A DNA stretch of 63,128 nucleotides from a virus. Every line of letters starts with the position of its first letter. Within the stretch, counting starts at the first letter, position 1. The stretch covers positions 1-63,128 of the IMG/VR virus record IMGVR_UViG_3300037346_000608; one strand, written 5' to 3'. Below, one piece after another: positions 6,661-15,916 of this stretch. The notes beneath the pieces are model-generated. The model had not been told where the DNA came from. It searched no databases and saw only the letters and a program-made list of their open reading frames with translations. The position numbers and the translations under genes were made by a program.

Positions 6661-6848
6661 TGCTTATTATACAATTTATTTTAATTCGTTATCCCCTACT
6701 GCCCTTATGGATACGTATACGAATTGTTTTTGTCTTAGCACCACCTAAAACCTTTGTCCGGTTTGTCTACATGATCGTAACCGATTATTACGTTAAAGAC
6801 CGAAGCTTGTAGCCGGTAATCAATGCAGTATTTTTATGGATATTCATT
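6661..6848 (-). other. non-coding leader of the tRNA-like region
   Basis: There is no convincing ORF here. The stretch lies between promoter copy 2 and the tRNA-like elements. It has short inverted segments (for example CCGGT/ACCGG around 6755-6815) but no tRNA arm that I can resolve. It is probably transcribed as precursor RNA. Confidence 0.4.
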
Positions 6849-6950
6849 TTCCTTTGTTTTAATTATAATATAAATATAATCAATTTAATTGGGATAAAAA
6901 AATATTTAGTGAACTTTTTTCTCTAAATAGTGAAAAAGTTATTAACAATT
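6849..6950 (-). promoter_or_regulatory. repeated promoter-like module, copy 2
   Basis: This is nearly identical to copy 5 at 54171, including GTTATTAACTTTTTC, AAAAAAGTTCAC and ATATTTATATTATAATT in the same order on the minus strand. It points into the 6.1-6.8 kb tRNA-like region, so that region is probably transcribed from it. The upstream part overlaps the end of the 6949 gene. Confidence 0.7.
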
Positions 6951-7758
6951 AGATATGAATATCATAACTAGTAAAAGTATCTCTCCATTTACTAATTATC
7001 ATATTATTAAAAGCAGCACTGTTCCTACCTCTTTCTTGTGGGTATAAACGAAATACATAATCAGATTGCCAATACTCATTTGTATCAACATTCATAATTG
7101 TTGCAGGTCCAAAGAATGCAGCTCCTGTATCAACATTCCAAACATTTCCAATATTTATAGGTTTAGAAGTACCCTTTGATAATGTAGGAGTATGACCAAT
7201 AAAAACTTTATCATAACGTGGATCTTCTACATCGAATCCTTTATTAAGACTATCCCACATTTCACGGTCCCACCATAGATTACCACTACTCACTTCCCAA
7301 TCTGGTGTATATTCAGAATCCTGTATTGATAACCCACGGTCATACCCAGCATGAACAAAAAGGCGATTCTTTTCGTCTATATAATATGGTAATGCATTCT
7401 TAAGTAATTGGATAAAGGCTTCTCTATCTTCATCATCTAAACTAAGATATGAATTTTTAGTTGCTTGCCCACCATGGGATAACCATGCATGACTAAATAC
7501 AGCAGCACCCATCCTATTTACGTTCTTTAATCCATCTAATGACCATTCATCATGGTTACCCATTACATGAAAAAAGTTCTTCATTTTACGAACCTCATCA
7601 AAAATAAGATGCGTTTCTGACCAACCATCACAAAGATCACCTACTGAAATAAGTTTATCATTTTCATAGTCAAAATTAACCTTATTAAGACATTCCATTA
7701 ATCCTCGGTAACCACCATGAAGATCTCCAATTACATATGTTTTAGCTAGTCCCACCAT
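6949..7758 (-). CDS. calcineurin-like metallophosphoesterase (PPP-type), 269 aa
   Basis: The family motifs are in order and intact: GDLHGGYRG near residue 12, GDLCDG near 42, GNHDEW near 67, a VHAGYD block near 138 and FIGHTPT near 190. These bind two metals and hydrolyse phosphomonoesters in Ser/Thr phosphatases and Ap4A hydrolases. The start overlaps the upstream gene by 13 bases. A cytoplasmic phosphatase is likely; whether it acts on protein, nucleotide or RNA ends is unknown. Confidence 0.9.
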   Translation of the reverse strand: MVGLAKTYVIGDLHGGYRGLMECLNKVNFDYENDKLISVGDLCDGWSETHLIFDEVRKMKNFFHVMGNHDEWSLDGLKNVNRMGAAVFSHAWLSHGGQATKNSYLSLDDEDREAFIQLLKNALPYYIDEKNRLFVHAGYDRGLSIQDSEYTPDWEVSSGNLWWDREMWDSLNKGFDVEDPRYDKVFIGHTPTLSKGTSKPINIGNVWNVDTGAAFFGPATIMNVDTNEYWQSDYVFRLYPQERGRNSAAFNNMIISKWRDTFTSYDIHI

Positions 7759-8393
7759 TTTTTTATGTTCTCTTCTATAATTTTAAATAGTAATTTATGG
7801 GCACGTTGTTCGTTAATATGACCAATATTCATTGCTATTCTCTGTTTTATCTCAGTACCAACACTATCATGTTTACCTAATGAAAAAACTCCCTCACCAA
7901 GTAATACTCTTTTGTAAATTAGTGGATGTTTTTTAAAGTAATCATCAAAATTCTCTTCAAGTAATCTAGATTCCCATGTTGAACAACCACGGCCATCATT
8001 GATAGGTTCAAACCAATGTTTTGTTTTGTGATAATCTGAATATTCTCCCGAGTAGTGTTCGTCCTGTACTAGTTTCATTAATCTGACGCAAGTCATCATA
8101 ATCTCAGCATCTCTTTTGGCTCCTCTATGAATATCTCTATCACCGATGTATTTAGATTGTGCTTTGATTTTGTGCATCATGATTTCAAAAATATAATAGC
8201 TGTCACAATCTCTATCTTTCCATATGATAGGGAACCAGTAGATAAGTTTTTTAACGCCTCTAATGAACCATCTACCTATGAATCTTCCATCATGATTCCA
8301 CCATAATGGAATCCATTCTAATTTTCTTATAACCCAATTTCTTTGTTCTCTTTCATCTGACCATTGGTCAAATATGTCTTTTTCTGGTTCCAT
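7746..8393 (-). CDS. hypothetical protein, 215 aa
   Basis: I do not recognise a named family. It is rich in tryptophan, histidine and charged residues (RNWVIRKLEWIPLWWNHDGR, later HWFEPINDGRGCSTW), and the central part is helical. Proteins of this look occur repeatedly in large phages. It is coupled to the downstream phosphatase by overlap. Confidence 0.7.
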   Translation of the reverse strand: MEPEKDIFDQWSDEREQRNWVIRKLEWIPLWWNHDGRFIGRWFIRGVKKLIYWFPIIWKDRDCDSYYIFEIMMHKIKAQSKYIGDRDIHRGAKRDAEIMMTCVRLMKLVQDEHYSGEYSDYHKTKHWFEPINDGRGCSTWESRLLEENFDDYFKKHPLIYKRVLLGEGVFSLGKHDSVGTEIKQRIAMNIGHINEQRAHKLLFKIIEENIKKWWD

Positions 8394-8397
8394 ATCT

Positions 8398-8718
8398 TTA
8401 TATTAATTTGATTGCCTCTAATAAGCCTTCTTCCAGCGCACACTCCCATTGTCTATGAAGACTCCAATTTTCACCGCTAGGAATTGATACCCAAGACCAT
8501 TCCCTTTCTGCAAGGTTTTTAGGATTTCCAGTAAATCTTGAAATATCGTAACAAAATTTAGGATATGTTGTTCTATCAACATATATACAATAGGTTTCTC
8601 TTAGCCATTTCTGTAACTCGGTCATCCATAATTCATAATATGACTCATTAGGAATTATTAATTTATTCCTAGAAATAAATCCAACCTCAATACTTTTAGC
8701 AACTAATTCCATTTTCAT
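8398..8718 (-). CDS. hypothetical protein, 106 aa
   Basis: Unrecognised protein with a helical N-terminal half and ending HRQWECALEEGLLEAIKLI. It overlaps the next upstream gene by four bases (ATGA type), so the two are probably translated together. Confidence 0.65.
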   Translation of the reverse strand: MKMELVAKSIEVGFISRNKLIIPNESYYELWMTELQKWLRETYCIYVDRTTYPKFCYDISRFTGNPKNLAEREWSWVSIPSGENWSLHRQWECALEEGLLEAIKLI

Positions 8719-8957
8719 TTTTCGTTTATTTTATTACAATCTTCAAAATCGGAATAAGTCAATCCATATTGTAAGTTAAACCACATCATTTTTCTTTCAG
8801 CCGACTTAGCAGTTTCACGAAGCTCTTTCATCAAATACATTTTGCCCCATGCTTTAAATACCTCACTTTGTTCAACATTCATTGTATATTTTTTAAACCA
8901 ATCCTCTACACCTAAAATATCATCATAGGTAACACTGTGTCCAGCAATTATAAACAT
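8715..8957 (-). CDS. hypothetical protein, 80 aa (N-terminus may extend upstream)
   Basis: The ORF starts MFIIAGHSVTYDDILGVEDW and is helical. The same frame remains open upstream (SKAITDLINQ). Just beyond it, a 17-codon ORF (8971-9024, MEAKKRLTREQKKQGNN) runs into a run of seven A. Removing one A would fuse the two into a longer protein starting MEAKK. The true product may be about 103 residues. Confidence 0.6.
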   Translation of the reverse strand: MFIIAGHSVTYDDILGVEDWFKKYTMNVEQSEVFKAWGKMYLMKELRETAKSAERKMMWFNLQYGLTYSDFEDCNKINEK

Positions 8958-9026
8958 TTGATTTATTAAATCAGTTATTGCCTTGCTTTTTTTGCTCTCT
9001 AGTTAATCGTTTTTTAGCTTCCATAA

Positions 9027-9701
9027 TTAATAAAATTTTCTAAGTAATAATACTACATCCATTGCATCTTCAACTGCATTGTGAGTTACGATACCGTCAA
9101 TTCCTGCGCGTTGCTTACATTCAAGCAAACTTGGCACTGATTCATCATTTTTCCAATCAACAAAAAGAATTCCTGGATCAAGGACTCTGCTACGAATTGA
9201 AAAGACTTGTTTCCATCTTGGTAATAACTCTAAGAATTTTTTGTCAAATCCTGCAAAGTTTTTACCTGCACAATTTAGGTAAACCTTTGGCATATTTGAA
9301 GACAATGTGAAATATGGTATATCATCAACTACTTTAATCGTCTTATCTAAAAAATAAGGGTCAGGTGGAACCAAACCGTTCCTATAGCAAAATTGATAAA
9401 GTGCTTCAACAATTTCATCTTCATGATAAAACTTAGCACCAAATCTCAATTCTACATCTTCTTTTAATTCAGGAGTGCGTGCTTCAGAATAATCCTTGAT
9501 TGCCTCTATTAAGTCCTTATTTAAGTTAATAGCAAATATACTTCCATTAATATTTTCTCTCTTAATGACTCCATGAAATCTTGGAAGCTCTTTTACTGGT
9601 AATTTGTTATTAGTGTCTTCAATAACTGCGCCAATACTTAAAATTTGACAAGTTTGTGGATCTAACCCTGTAGTTTCGATATCGATTGAAATATACTTCA
9701 T
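9027..9701 (-). CDS. DEDDh 3'-5' exonuclease (DnaQ/RNase T-like), 224 aa
   Basis: DIETTG at residue 7 is exonuclease motif I, KNFAGFDKKFL is the motif II region and HNAVEDAMDV is motif III with the catalytic histidine and aspartate. An insertion (residues 60-110) separates I and II. It would remove nucleotides from 3' ends of DNA or RNA using two metals. It is one of two DEDDh enzymes in the window; the other, at 54-55 kb, has a different C-terminus. Confidence 0.88.
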   Translation of the reverse strand: MKYISIDIETTGLDPQTCQILSIGAVIEDTNNKLPVKELPRFHGVIKRENINGSIFAINLNKDLIEAIKDYSEARTPELKEDVELRFGAKFYHEDEIVEALYQFCYRNGLVPPDPYFLDKTIKVVDDIPYFTLSSNMPKVYLNCAGKNFAGFDKKFLELLPRWKQVFSIRSRVLDPGILFVDWKNDESVPSLLECKQRAGIDGIVTHNAVEDAMDVVLLLRKFY

Positions 9702-9754
9702 AATAAATGTTTTTAATTATACATTAAATTTTAAAAAAGTTTAACTTTGTTCAA

Positions 9755-10036
9755 TTAAAACGCTATCCTATCCTTGATAGGATCATCACCGTTTAATACA
9801 CCAGTTAACATAACAATACCTTCCTGGAGATCAGGTTTACCAACACATCTTTTAAGAAAAATATCTTTCATTAAAAGACGACCTGTTCTGCTTGCATTTG
9901 ATCCACGAATTACCCAAGATGACCGTGGTGGAAGTACACGAGTAACGCCGTACCATTCACCATTAGACATAAGTACTAAAACGCCTTCTACTTTTGTTGT
10001 ACTTTTTAATTCTTTTGTTTTTACTACTTGTATCAT
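9755..10036 (-). CDS. hypothetical protein, 93 aa
   Basis: Small beta-rich protein (VEGVLVLMSNGEWYGVTRVL, then RGSNASRTGRLLMKDIFLKR). It overlaps the upstream gene by four bases. I cannot assign a family; the pattern would fit a small nucleic-acid- or ligand-binding barrel. Confidence 0.65.
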   Translation of the reverse strand: MIQVVKTKELKSTTKVEGVLVLMSNGEWYGVTRVLPPRSSWVIRGSNASRTGRLLMKDIFLKRCVGKPDLQEGIVMLTGVLNGDDPIKDRIAF

Positions 10037-10446
10037 AATTTTTCTTTAATTGTTTTTGCGATGTTACTTATTGAATGCTCAATGTTACTTTTATACTCAT
10101 TCTCCATTTGAAGTCTGCGTTTGTCAACTTCTATTAAAAAAGTTTTAACCATAGAATCTATTGTACGATTACTTAATTTGATAGTATACCCATATACATG
10201 ATTAATTATTGATATCTCAGGATGGTGCTTAGTAATAGTAACAAATATACCAGTCGTAAGTGACTTAATATAGTACTTTTCATTATATGGGTTGGCGTAT
10301 AATTCACTATTATGATCTTTACTTAAAGTAGTAAATATGTAAACTGCAGCACGCTCGGTGTTTGATAGTTGTTCAATATGATTAAATTTTCTTTTAAACC
10401 AAATAGAAATTTTAGTTAAGATTCTTTTACTAAATAGCGTTTTCAT
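10033..10446 (-). CDS. hypothetical protein, 137 aa
   Basis: Basic N-terminus, then an alpha/beta stretch (GIFVTITKHHPEISIINHVY) and a C-terminal helix with many charged residues. No family recognised. It overlaps both neighbours (uvsE-like gene and the 10036 gene), forming a tight operon. Confidence 0.65.
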   Translation of the reverse strand: MKTLFSKRILTKISIWFKRKFNHIEQLSNTERAAVYIFTTLSKDHNSELYANPYNEKYYIKSLTTGIFVTITKHHPEISIINHVYGYTIKLSNRTIDSMVKTFLIEVDKRRLQMENEYKSNIEHSISNIAKTIKEKL

Positions 10447-11392
10447 AGGATTCGGTTAAAGGTACATATTCAGTTAATAATGATAAGTGTTTTTCTTTAT
10501 ATTTAATGACAGCCAATTCTTTTGCTTTTGCCTCCACTTCAATATCCACAGATTGACCATAATCATTAATTTTTTCATAAATATAATCAGCGTGAGCGAC
10601 AGCCTTTGCCTCAAAGTTTTCAAAAGTTTTACGACAAGAAGAGTAATGAAACAGTGGTTTTATATTATGATGTCTCCATGTAGTAGCAGCCAATTCAAAT
10701 GCCTCCTGTTCGGTTAGATCACTAGTATTAAATCTGTGGTGGTGATAATCAAATGTAATTGGTACATGTACTTTTGTAAAAATACCATTATAAAGATCTT
10801 TGACAGAATACATACCTGTCTTATCATCATTTTCAACAACCAATCTAGATTGTGCCGATTCTGATAAATTTAGATAGTTACTCGCCCATCTGGATAGAGT
10901 AGCATTCTTGTCACCGTATACACCATTACAATGTATATTGATAGGATAAAAGCGAGATTTAGGTAAACCCATAAGGTCCATTATCTCAGCATGTTGATTA
11001 AGTTCTTTAATTGTTTTCTGTACTAGGATTTCGTTTGGTGAACCTAATACATTAAACGGTCCTGGGTGAAATGATATGCGTTGTCCATATTTTAGTGCAA
11101 GATTACCAGCGCCTAATAGTAGTGTACGTATTTTGTGGTAGTCTGGTAAATCTTTGAATTCATATTCGCTCATCCAAGGTATCATATCAGATGACATGCG
11201 GTATACCTTAAAACCGTTCTGTTCATTCCATTTAATAATCTCAATAAGATTACGTGCATTGATGAGTGTAAGCTGACTTACATAAGCCAAACCGCGCTCA
11301 TCGAATGTTCTGCGTATGCAACTGTTGTTAACCGATATTTTTTTCGGTCGCAAACTCATATTAATACAGCAGTACCCTAGATTTGTGTCCAT
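10430..11392 (-). CDS. uvsE: UV damage endonuclease UvsE/UVDE, 320 aa
   Basis: The start LGYCCINMSLRP, the IRFHPG-type element ISFHPGPFNVLGSP, NIHCNGVYGDK, LVVENDDKTGMYSV and FDYHHHRFN follow the TIM-barrel UVDE family in order. The histidines, glutamate and aspartates in these motifs are the metal ligands. The enzyme nicks 5' to UV photoproducts and many other lesions, so it would repair phage DNA. The length is usual for the family. Confidence 0.92.
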   Translation of the reverse strand: MDTNLGYCCINMSLRPKKISVNNSCIRRTFDERGLAYVSQLTLINARNLIEIIKWNEQNGFKVYRMSSDMIPWMSEYEFKDLPDYHKIRTLLLGAGNLALKYGQRISFHPGPFNVLGSPNEILVQKTIKELNQHAEIMDLMGLPKSRFYPINIHCNGVYGDKNATLSRWASNYLNLSESAQSRLVVENDDKTGMYSVKDLYNGIFTKVHVPITFDYHHHRFNTSDLTEQEAFELAATTWRHHNIKPLFHYSSCRKTFENFEAKAVAHADYIYEKINDYGQSVDIEVEAKAKELAVIKYKEKHLSLLTEYVPLTESYENAI

Positions 11393-11444
11393 ATAAAATT
11401 TATTTTAATAAAATATAAACTATAATAGACATTTCTGAAAGACT

Positions 11445-11552
11445 TTAAAAAATAAGTTTAAAAATAAAACTCCAAATTAATATTGAAGTAACAAAGAGAC
11501 CAAGCCAAACCCAGCCTTTTAATGAAATTCCTAAAAAACCATTTCTTTTCAT
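11445..11552 (-). CDS. small membrane peptide, 35 aa
   Basis: A 35-residue ORF (MKRNGFLGISLKGWVWLGLF, then a hydrophobic stretch ending FKLIF) has one clear transmembrane helix preceded by a basic segment. It starts two bases before the end of the GT-methyltransferase gene. Function unknown. Confidence 0.55.
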   Translation of the reverse strand: MKRNGFLGISLKGWVWLGLFVTSILIWSFIFKLIF

Positions 11553-11554
11553 AA

Positions 11555-12811
11555 TTATAAATTAAGTAATATTTCACCAGGATATTGTTTTCTATCATTG
11601 CCCTTAATTGCTCTTAACCAAGCACGAGTAACATAAATATCATTATCTGCAAAGAACTGATTAGGATATGCAGTTTGAAGATCTCTTGCTTGGAATTTAA
11701 TATCAGTATTGTAAATATAATCCATTTGTTGTTGTCTCGTATAGTACCAAAAATTATTTTGATTCCAGAAACTTACATGTGTTGGGTCTTGCCAAGCACC
11801 TCGGCCATCAGTTGATGGAACTTCGATAAATGCCCACCCACCATCAGCAAGAACTCTATGAAGTTCAGACATAGTATGATGTTTATCGGTTAGGTGTTCA
11901 ATAACATGAGATGCATGAATAACACCAACCTCACCATCTTTGAATGGCCATTTTTTGTTAAGATCTGCTGTGATGTCACCATTGGTAATATCAACCGATT
12001 CGTATCCTGCCTTTGGAAATAAACCTCCACCGATATCAAGTTTTCTTAACCCTTTAAGATCTGCATCACGCTCAGCTAAAGCCTGTTGCCATACATTAAA
12101 CATTTCCCATGTTCCTTTTTGAATTGCATCATTTCTTTCAATCCAAGTATTATCGCCATGAACTCTATATATGTAAAGAACCTTTGGTATATGTTTAAAC
12201 TTAGTAACTAAGTAAGTTCTTATCATTAAATCCTGGTCATCCAAAACAGAAAGATTAACATCATGACCACCTACTTGATGATATACGGTGGATCTCCAAC
12301 TTCTAACATGATCAGGTGCATAGTAAATCATACCTATTGCTGCTGCACTTGGTGGAAATGAATGATGCGCCAATAGTTTTTTACCTTGCCATTCAATCCA
12401 CTCCCAGGTCCACCCGCCACTGGCGTTGAAAGGTTGGGGGTTATCACCTAATATAGCGTCATCACTATATACAAATCCTATCTCTGTATCTTCATACCCT
12501 TTTACTAATTCATCTAAACAAGTTTCAATTAAAATATCATCATGATCTACTTCAACTAAAATATCCCCAGACCCTAAATGGAATGCTTTATTTTTTTGAT
12601 ATCCTACATTTGGACTCAATTCACACTGTTCATCTTTATAAATTTTAACTTTAATATCAGACTTAATTTCTAATGGAATATCGTCAAGGGTAATTTTACC
12701 GTTAAGATATAAAATCCATTCCCAGTTAGAATAAGTTTGTGCCTTTATGGATTCATAAAGTTCTAGGATATAAGTTGGTTTGTGGGTTGGTGTAATTAAA
12801 CTAAATTTCAT
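11555..12811 (-). CDS. family 2 glycosyltransferase fused to a SAM methyltransferase, 418 aa
   Basis: Residues 1-240 are a GT-A glycosyltransferase: SLITPTHKPTYILELYESI opening, AFHLGSGDILVEVDHDD with the metal-binding acidic motif, then LDDQDLMIRTYLVTKF. Residues 255-400 are a Rossmann methyltransferase: LRKLDIGGGLFPKAGYESVD (SAM loop), then VGVIHASHVIEHL and EVPSTDGRG. The fusion would transfer a sugar and methylate it or its acceptor. It sits beside an oxygenase and a carbamoyltransferase, so the three may decorate a glycan or modified DNA base. Confidence 0.88.
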   Translation of the reverse strand: MKFSLITPTHKPTYILELYESIKAQTYSNWEWILYLNGKITLDDIPLEIKSDIKVKIYKDEQCELSPNVGYQKNKAFHLGSGDILVEVDHDDILIETCLDELVKGYEDTEIGFVYSDDAILGDNPQPFNASGGWTWEWIEWQGKKLLAHHSFPPSAAAIGMIYYAPDHVRSWRSTVYHQVGGHDVNLSVLDDQDLMIRTYLVTKFKHIPKVLYIYRVHGDNTWIERNDAIQKGTWEMFNVWQQALAERDADLKGLRKLDIGGGLFPKAGYESVDITNGDITADLNKKWPFKDGEVGVIHASHVIEHLTDKHHTMSELHRVLADGGWAFIEVPSTDGRGAWQDPTHVSFWNQNNFWYYTRQQQMDYIYNTDIKFQARDLQTAYPNQFFADNDIYVTRAWLRAIKGNDRKQYPGEILLNL

Positions 12812-12823
12812 ATTTTTATTTTA

Positions 12824-13801
12824 TTAGTATGCGTCAAAAAAGAACATGTGGAATAATCTACCATTATCCTTTGATTTACCGAAGTATGTTGTTGCTGAAT
12901 GTATTAATTTTGCATCCCACATTGCAAAACGATTAAATTTATTACCTATTCTATCTATCTCTTCCCATTTTGTACCATCAAGAAAATCATCATGTTCAGA
13001 ACCAATAACCCTATCATTAAATTCTTGCATCTGAATAGCACTATCCCAGCCTGCATATTCAACTGGGTCTTTCATTAACCAAGTTTCTTTTTTATGTCTA
13101 TAAAAAGATGTACCTGATTCTGGTGGTGGATTCGGGGTTAAGAAAACAACAGCTGCGTATTTTTGAGAGTCATAATGATATACAATAGGATCTGCTGATG
13201 TACAGTATTGAAAAACACCATTATGTGGTTGAGAACTCCAATCGCGAATCTTCTTTCCTAAAAGCTGTTCAATCTTTTCACGAGTTCCATCAATAATGTG
13301 TTTAAACTCAGTTCTTTTACCTTTATGATATTGGCTATTATTAAACCCAAGAGTTAGTGCTAGTTCTCGAACAGCCATAGGATCTGTGTAAAAATCATCA
13401 ATTGCTAAAACAGCAGGTGTTGCACTCATATTTACCTCAGATACTGGTTGATCAACCACTAAACGATTTTTCATAATAGTTATAGTCTCACATAGAGACC
13501 ATTCATTACCCATCTTAATTTCAAATTGAATATTATCATTAGGCATATCAGGTTTAAAATAAAGTTCAAAACCAGAATATCCAGATAGAGGTTTAAATTC
13601 AGTATACACATTAGCAACATCATTACGTAAAATAGGAAAATTAATTTTACTCTTAATCTCTTTATTACCAACAGATATTCTAATATCATCTATCTTTGAT
13701 ACTTTATCAAAAACCCAGCCTTTAAGCAAATAAGATTCGGATGAATGATATTCATTTTCATCTAGATAAAATTTTACTGACGGGATAACAGACGTATGCA
13801 T
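12824..13801 (-). CDS. 2OG-Fe(II) oxygenase-like (DUF6445-type) protein, 325 aa
   Basis: Residues about 130-325 carry HYDSQKYAAVVFLTPN, GTSFYRHK and a distal NRFAMWDAKLIHSATTYFG ending RLFHMFFFD. The pattern of H-x-D, a late histidine and an R/F strand is that of double-stranded beta-helix iron/2-oxoglutarate oxygenases. The N-terminal 125 residues look like a separate beta-sandwich domain. It would hydroxylate a sugar, peptide or base. Cassette context with GT-methyltransferase and carbamoyltransferase suggests a modification pathway. Confidence 0.7.
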   Translation of the reverse strand: MHTSVIPSVKFYLDENEYHSSESYLLKGWVFDKVSKIDDIRISVGNKEIKSKINFPILRNDVANVYTEFKPLSGYSGFELYFKPDMPNDNIQFEIKMGNEWSLCETITIMKNRLVVDQPVSEVNMSATPAVLAIDDFYTDPMAVRELALTLGFNNSQYHKGKRTEFKHIIDGTREKIEQLLGKKIRDWSSQPHNGVFQYCTSADPIVYHYDSQKYAAVVFLTPNPPPESGTSFYRHKKETWLMKDPVEYAGWDSAIQMQEFNDRVIGSEHDDFLDGTKWEEIDRIGNKFNRFAMWDAKLIHSATTYFGKSKDNGRLFHMFFFDAY

Positions 13802-13863
13802 GCTTTTTATTTTTATATGTTATTTTTCACAAAGGTATTTGTCTACCAAATCAATTTTGCTTA

Positions 13864-13962
13864 TCATCTTTCTTTTTTAATAACAGGAGCAAATGCTTTT
13901 AAACTATCAGAGAAAACCTTTCTATTCTCAGTATACATTGCTTTAATCTCATCTTCTACCAT
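13864..13962 (-). pseudogene. small ORF or truncated gene end, 32 aa from internal ATG
   Basis: From ATG, MVEDEIKAMYTENRKVFSDS continues to a KKER end. The same frame is open and coding-like for another 17 codons upstream (YDKFRTSVAKLVNER), but without a start. It may be the shifted tail of the carbamoyltransferase gene or the leftover of an independent small gene. Confidence 0.4.
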
Positions 13963-14036
13963 TCTTTCGTTTACCAATTTAGCAACCGATGTTCTAAATT
14001 TATCATAGATAACATGTTATACTCTAAACTGAAATA

Positions 14037-15884
14037 TTATAGTTGGCCATTTCTAACAATTAAGATATGCCCAATACACACCACATCAAGATTACATTTC
14101 CAAAATGTAGTAATTGCATCCAATGGTGTTTCTACGACAGGTTCATGTGAACCATTAAATGAAGTGTTAAGTATTACAGGTACACCAGTCCATTTATCAA
14201 ACTCAGATATAAGCTTATGATAAAATGGATTATTTTCTAGGTTAACGCTTTGTATTCTTGCTGTATTATCAACATGTACAACTGCTGGTATTTTTTTTCT
14301 CCACTCTTCTTTAACATTACAAGTGACCAACATATAAGGTGAAAATACATCTATATCAAATATTTCATTTGCTCTTTCATCTAACACAGAAGGTGCAAAC
14401 GGTCTGTACCACTCCCTGTTCTTTATATGATGATTAATATAATTTTGCATCCACGGGTAAATTGGAGAAGCAAGAATGGAACGGTTACCTAATGCACGAG
14501 GACCAATTTCAGATCCATCTCTGTGCATACCAATTACTTTATTACCGTTAAGTAAATATACCAAATGATTTATTAAACCGTCCTCATTATTTGAATAATC
14601 AAACCAAGTAGTGCTTTCTTTAATACCTGGTATTGTTTTTTGTGCTGTTTGTAATGCCTTCTTTATTTCATTCTTAGTGTAGTTTTTACCTACATACGGA
14701 GATAATGTATAATTTTCTTTGATTTCTTCAATTTGCTGATATGCAAACCATGCACAACCTAATGGTATTCCACTATCATCGGCAGCAGGAATAAAATAAC
14801 AATTATCAAATTCACCGCTATTAATAATGATCTCATTTGAATTACAGTTTAGAAATGATCCACCGGCCAAACATATATTTTTAGATTTTGTTAACTTCTT
14901 TGCTCTCTTGGCAACAGTTAGTGCCATTCTCTCCTGCTCACGTTGAAATATTGCAGCAATATTAGCTTTATCCATAAAAGAAGAATCTACATTGATATGA
15001 GAATACGCATCATAAATTTCAGTTGGATTGTTTGTAAATGTATGTTCAGTATCATCATATTTACATAAGTGTGGCTGTGTTTCAACCCATTGTTTATTAC
15101 CAAATGAAGCTAATCCCATCAGCTTACCTGCACCTGCAGCTGGCCAATTATTATTAGGATCTTTTTCATTATACTTATAAATAAGACGCATAGTAGCAAA
15201 AGCATACATATGACCCATATTAAACGAATAAGGCGCGCCTGTCCATTCATAGACCGGTGGTGGATCTACTATAAAATGTTTTTCATATTCTTTATAATCT
15301 TTAAGTGTAAAATGATAAATACTCGTACCCTCTGCCCAGCATGAAGTTTTATCAGGTCTTTGATTAGTCATAGATGGGTTGTTTTTAACAAAACCTTCAT
15401 ATGCAGAATTTGTTGGACTTATAATATTCCCATTTGCATCACCAACAACAACAGCAGCTTCAGTTAAACCAGAACTAAAAAAAGTTGAATATGCATGTGC
15501 TAAATGATGATTAACAAAAACAAGTTTTTCTAAAGGTTGGTTTAAATAAAATTGAAAATCAAATTTTATAGTGTCTTCAACACCTTCTCCATTTTCAGCT
15601 GTATTCCAGCCGTAAAGCTCTACATCATCATATGTTAAGTTTGCATAATCTAAACAGTAATTTATTGAATCTAATGGTATGTTACTGTCAAACACTTTAT
15701 CATGCTTTAACCTAGATAATCTTTCTTCACTAATACCAACAATAACTTTACCATTGATAATAAGAACAGCTCCTTTATCATGACCTACTGAAAAACCTAA
15801 TGTTACTTTCTTATTGCTAGTAACATATGCTACACCGGTGTCCATATTCCAAAATGCAGTATTATTGCCTTTCTTTTCTTCCAT
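14037..15884 (-). CDS. NodU/CmcH/TobZ-family O-carbamoyltransferase, 615 aa
   Basis: The N-terminal ASKHA part has GFSVGHDKGAVLIINGKV, HHLAHAYSTFFSSG (iron-binding HxxxH), VVVGDANGN and GGSFLNCNSNEI. The C-terminal YrdC-like part has GSEIGPRALGNRSILASP and VILNTSFN. Full length for the family. These enzymes make carbamoyl-adenylate from carbamoyl phosphate and ATP and transfer the carbamoyl group to a hydroxyl on a sugar. A phage relative has been reported to carbamoylate hydroxymethyl-cytosine DNA. Which acceptor is used here is unknown. Confidence 0.92.
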   Translation of the reverse strand: MEEKKGNNTAFWNMDTGVAYVTSNKKVTLGFSVGHDKGAVLIINGKVIVGISEERLSRLKHDKVFDSNIPLDSINYCLDYANLTYDDVELYGWNTAENGEGVEDTIKFDFQFYLNQPLEKLVFVNHHLAHAYSTFFSSGLTEAAVVVGDANGNIISPTNSAYEGFVKNNPSMTNQRPDKTSCWAEGTSIYHFTLKDYKEYEKHFIVDPPPVYEWTGAPYSFNMGHMYAFATMRLIYKYNEKDPNNNWPAAGAGKLMGLASFGNKQWVETQPHLCKYDDTEHTFTNNPTEIYDAYSHINVDSSFMDKANIAAIFQREQERMALTVAKRAKKLTKSKNICLAGGSFLNCNSNEIIINSGEFDNCYFIPAADDSGIPLGCAWFAYQQIEEIKENYTLSPYVGKNYTKNEIKKALQTAQKTIPGIKESTTWFDYSNNEDGLINHLVYLLNGNKVIGMHRDGSEIGPRALGNRSILASPIYPWMQNYINHHIKNREWYRPFAPSVLDERANEIFDIDVFSPYMLVTCNVKEEWRKKIPAVVHVDNTARIQSVNLENNPFYHKLISEFDKWTGVPVILNTSFNGSHEPVVETPLDAITTFWKCNLDVVCIGHILIVRNGQL

Positions 15885-15916
15885 TTTTTAAAATTTTCTA
15901 AATTTAATTTCTCCTA

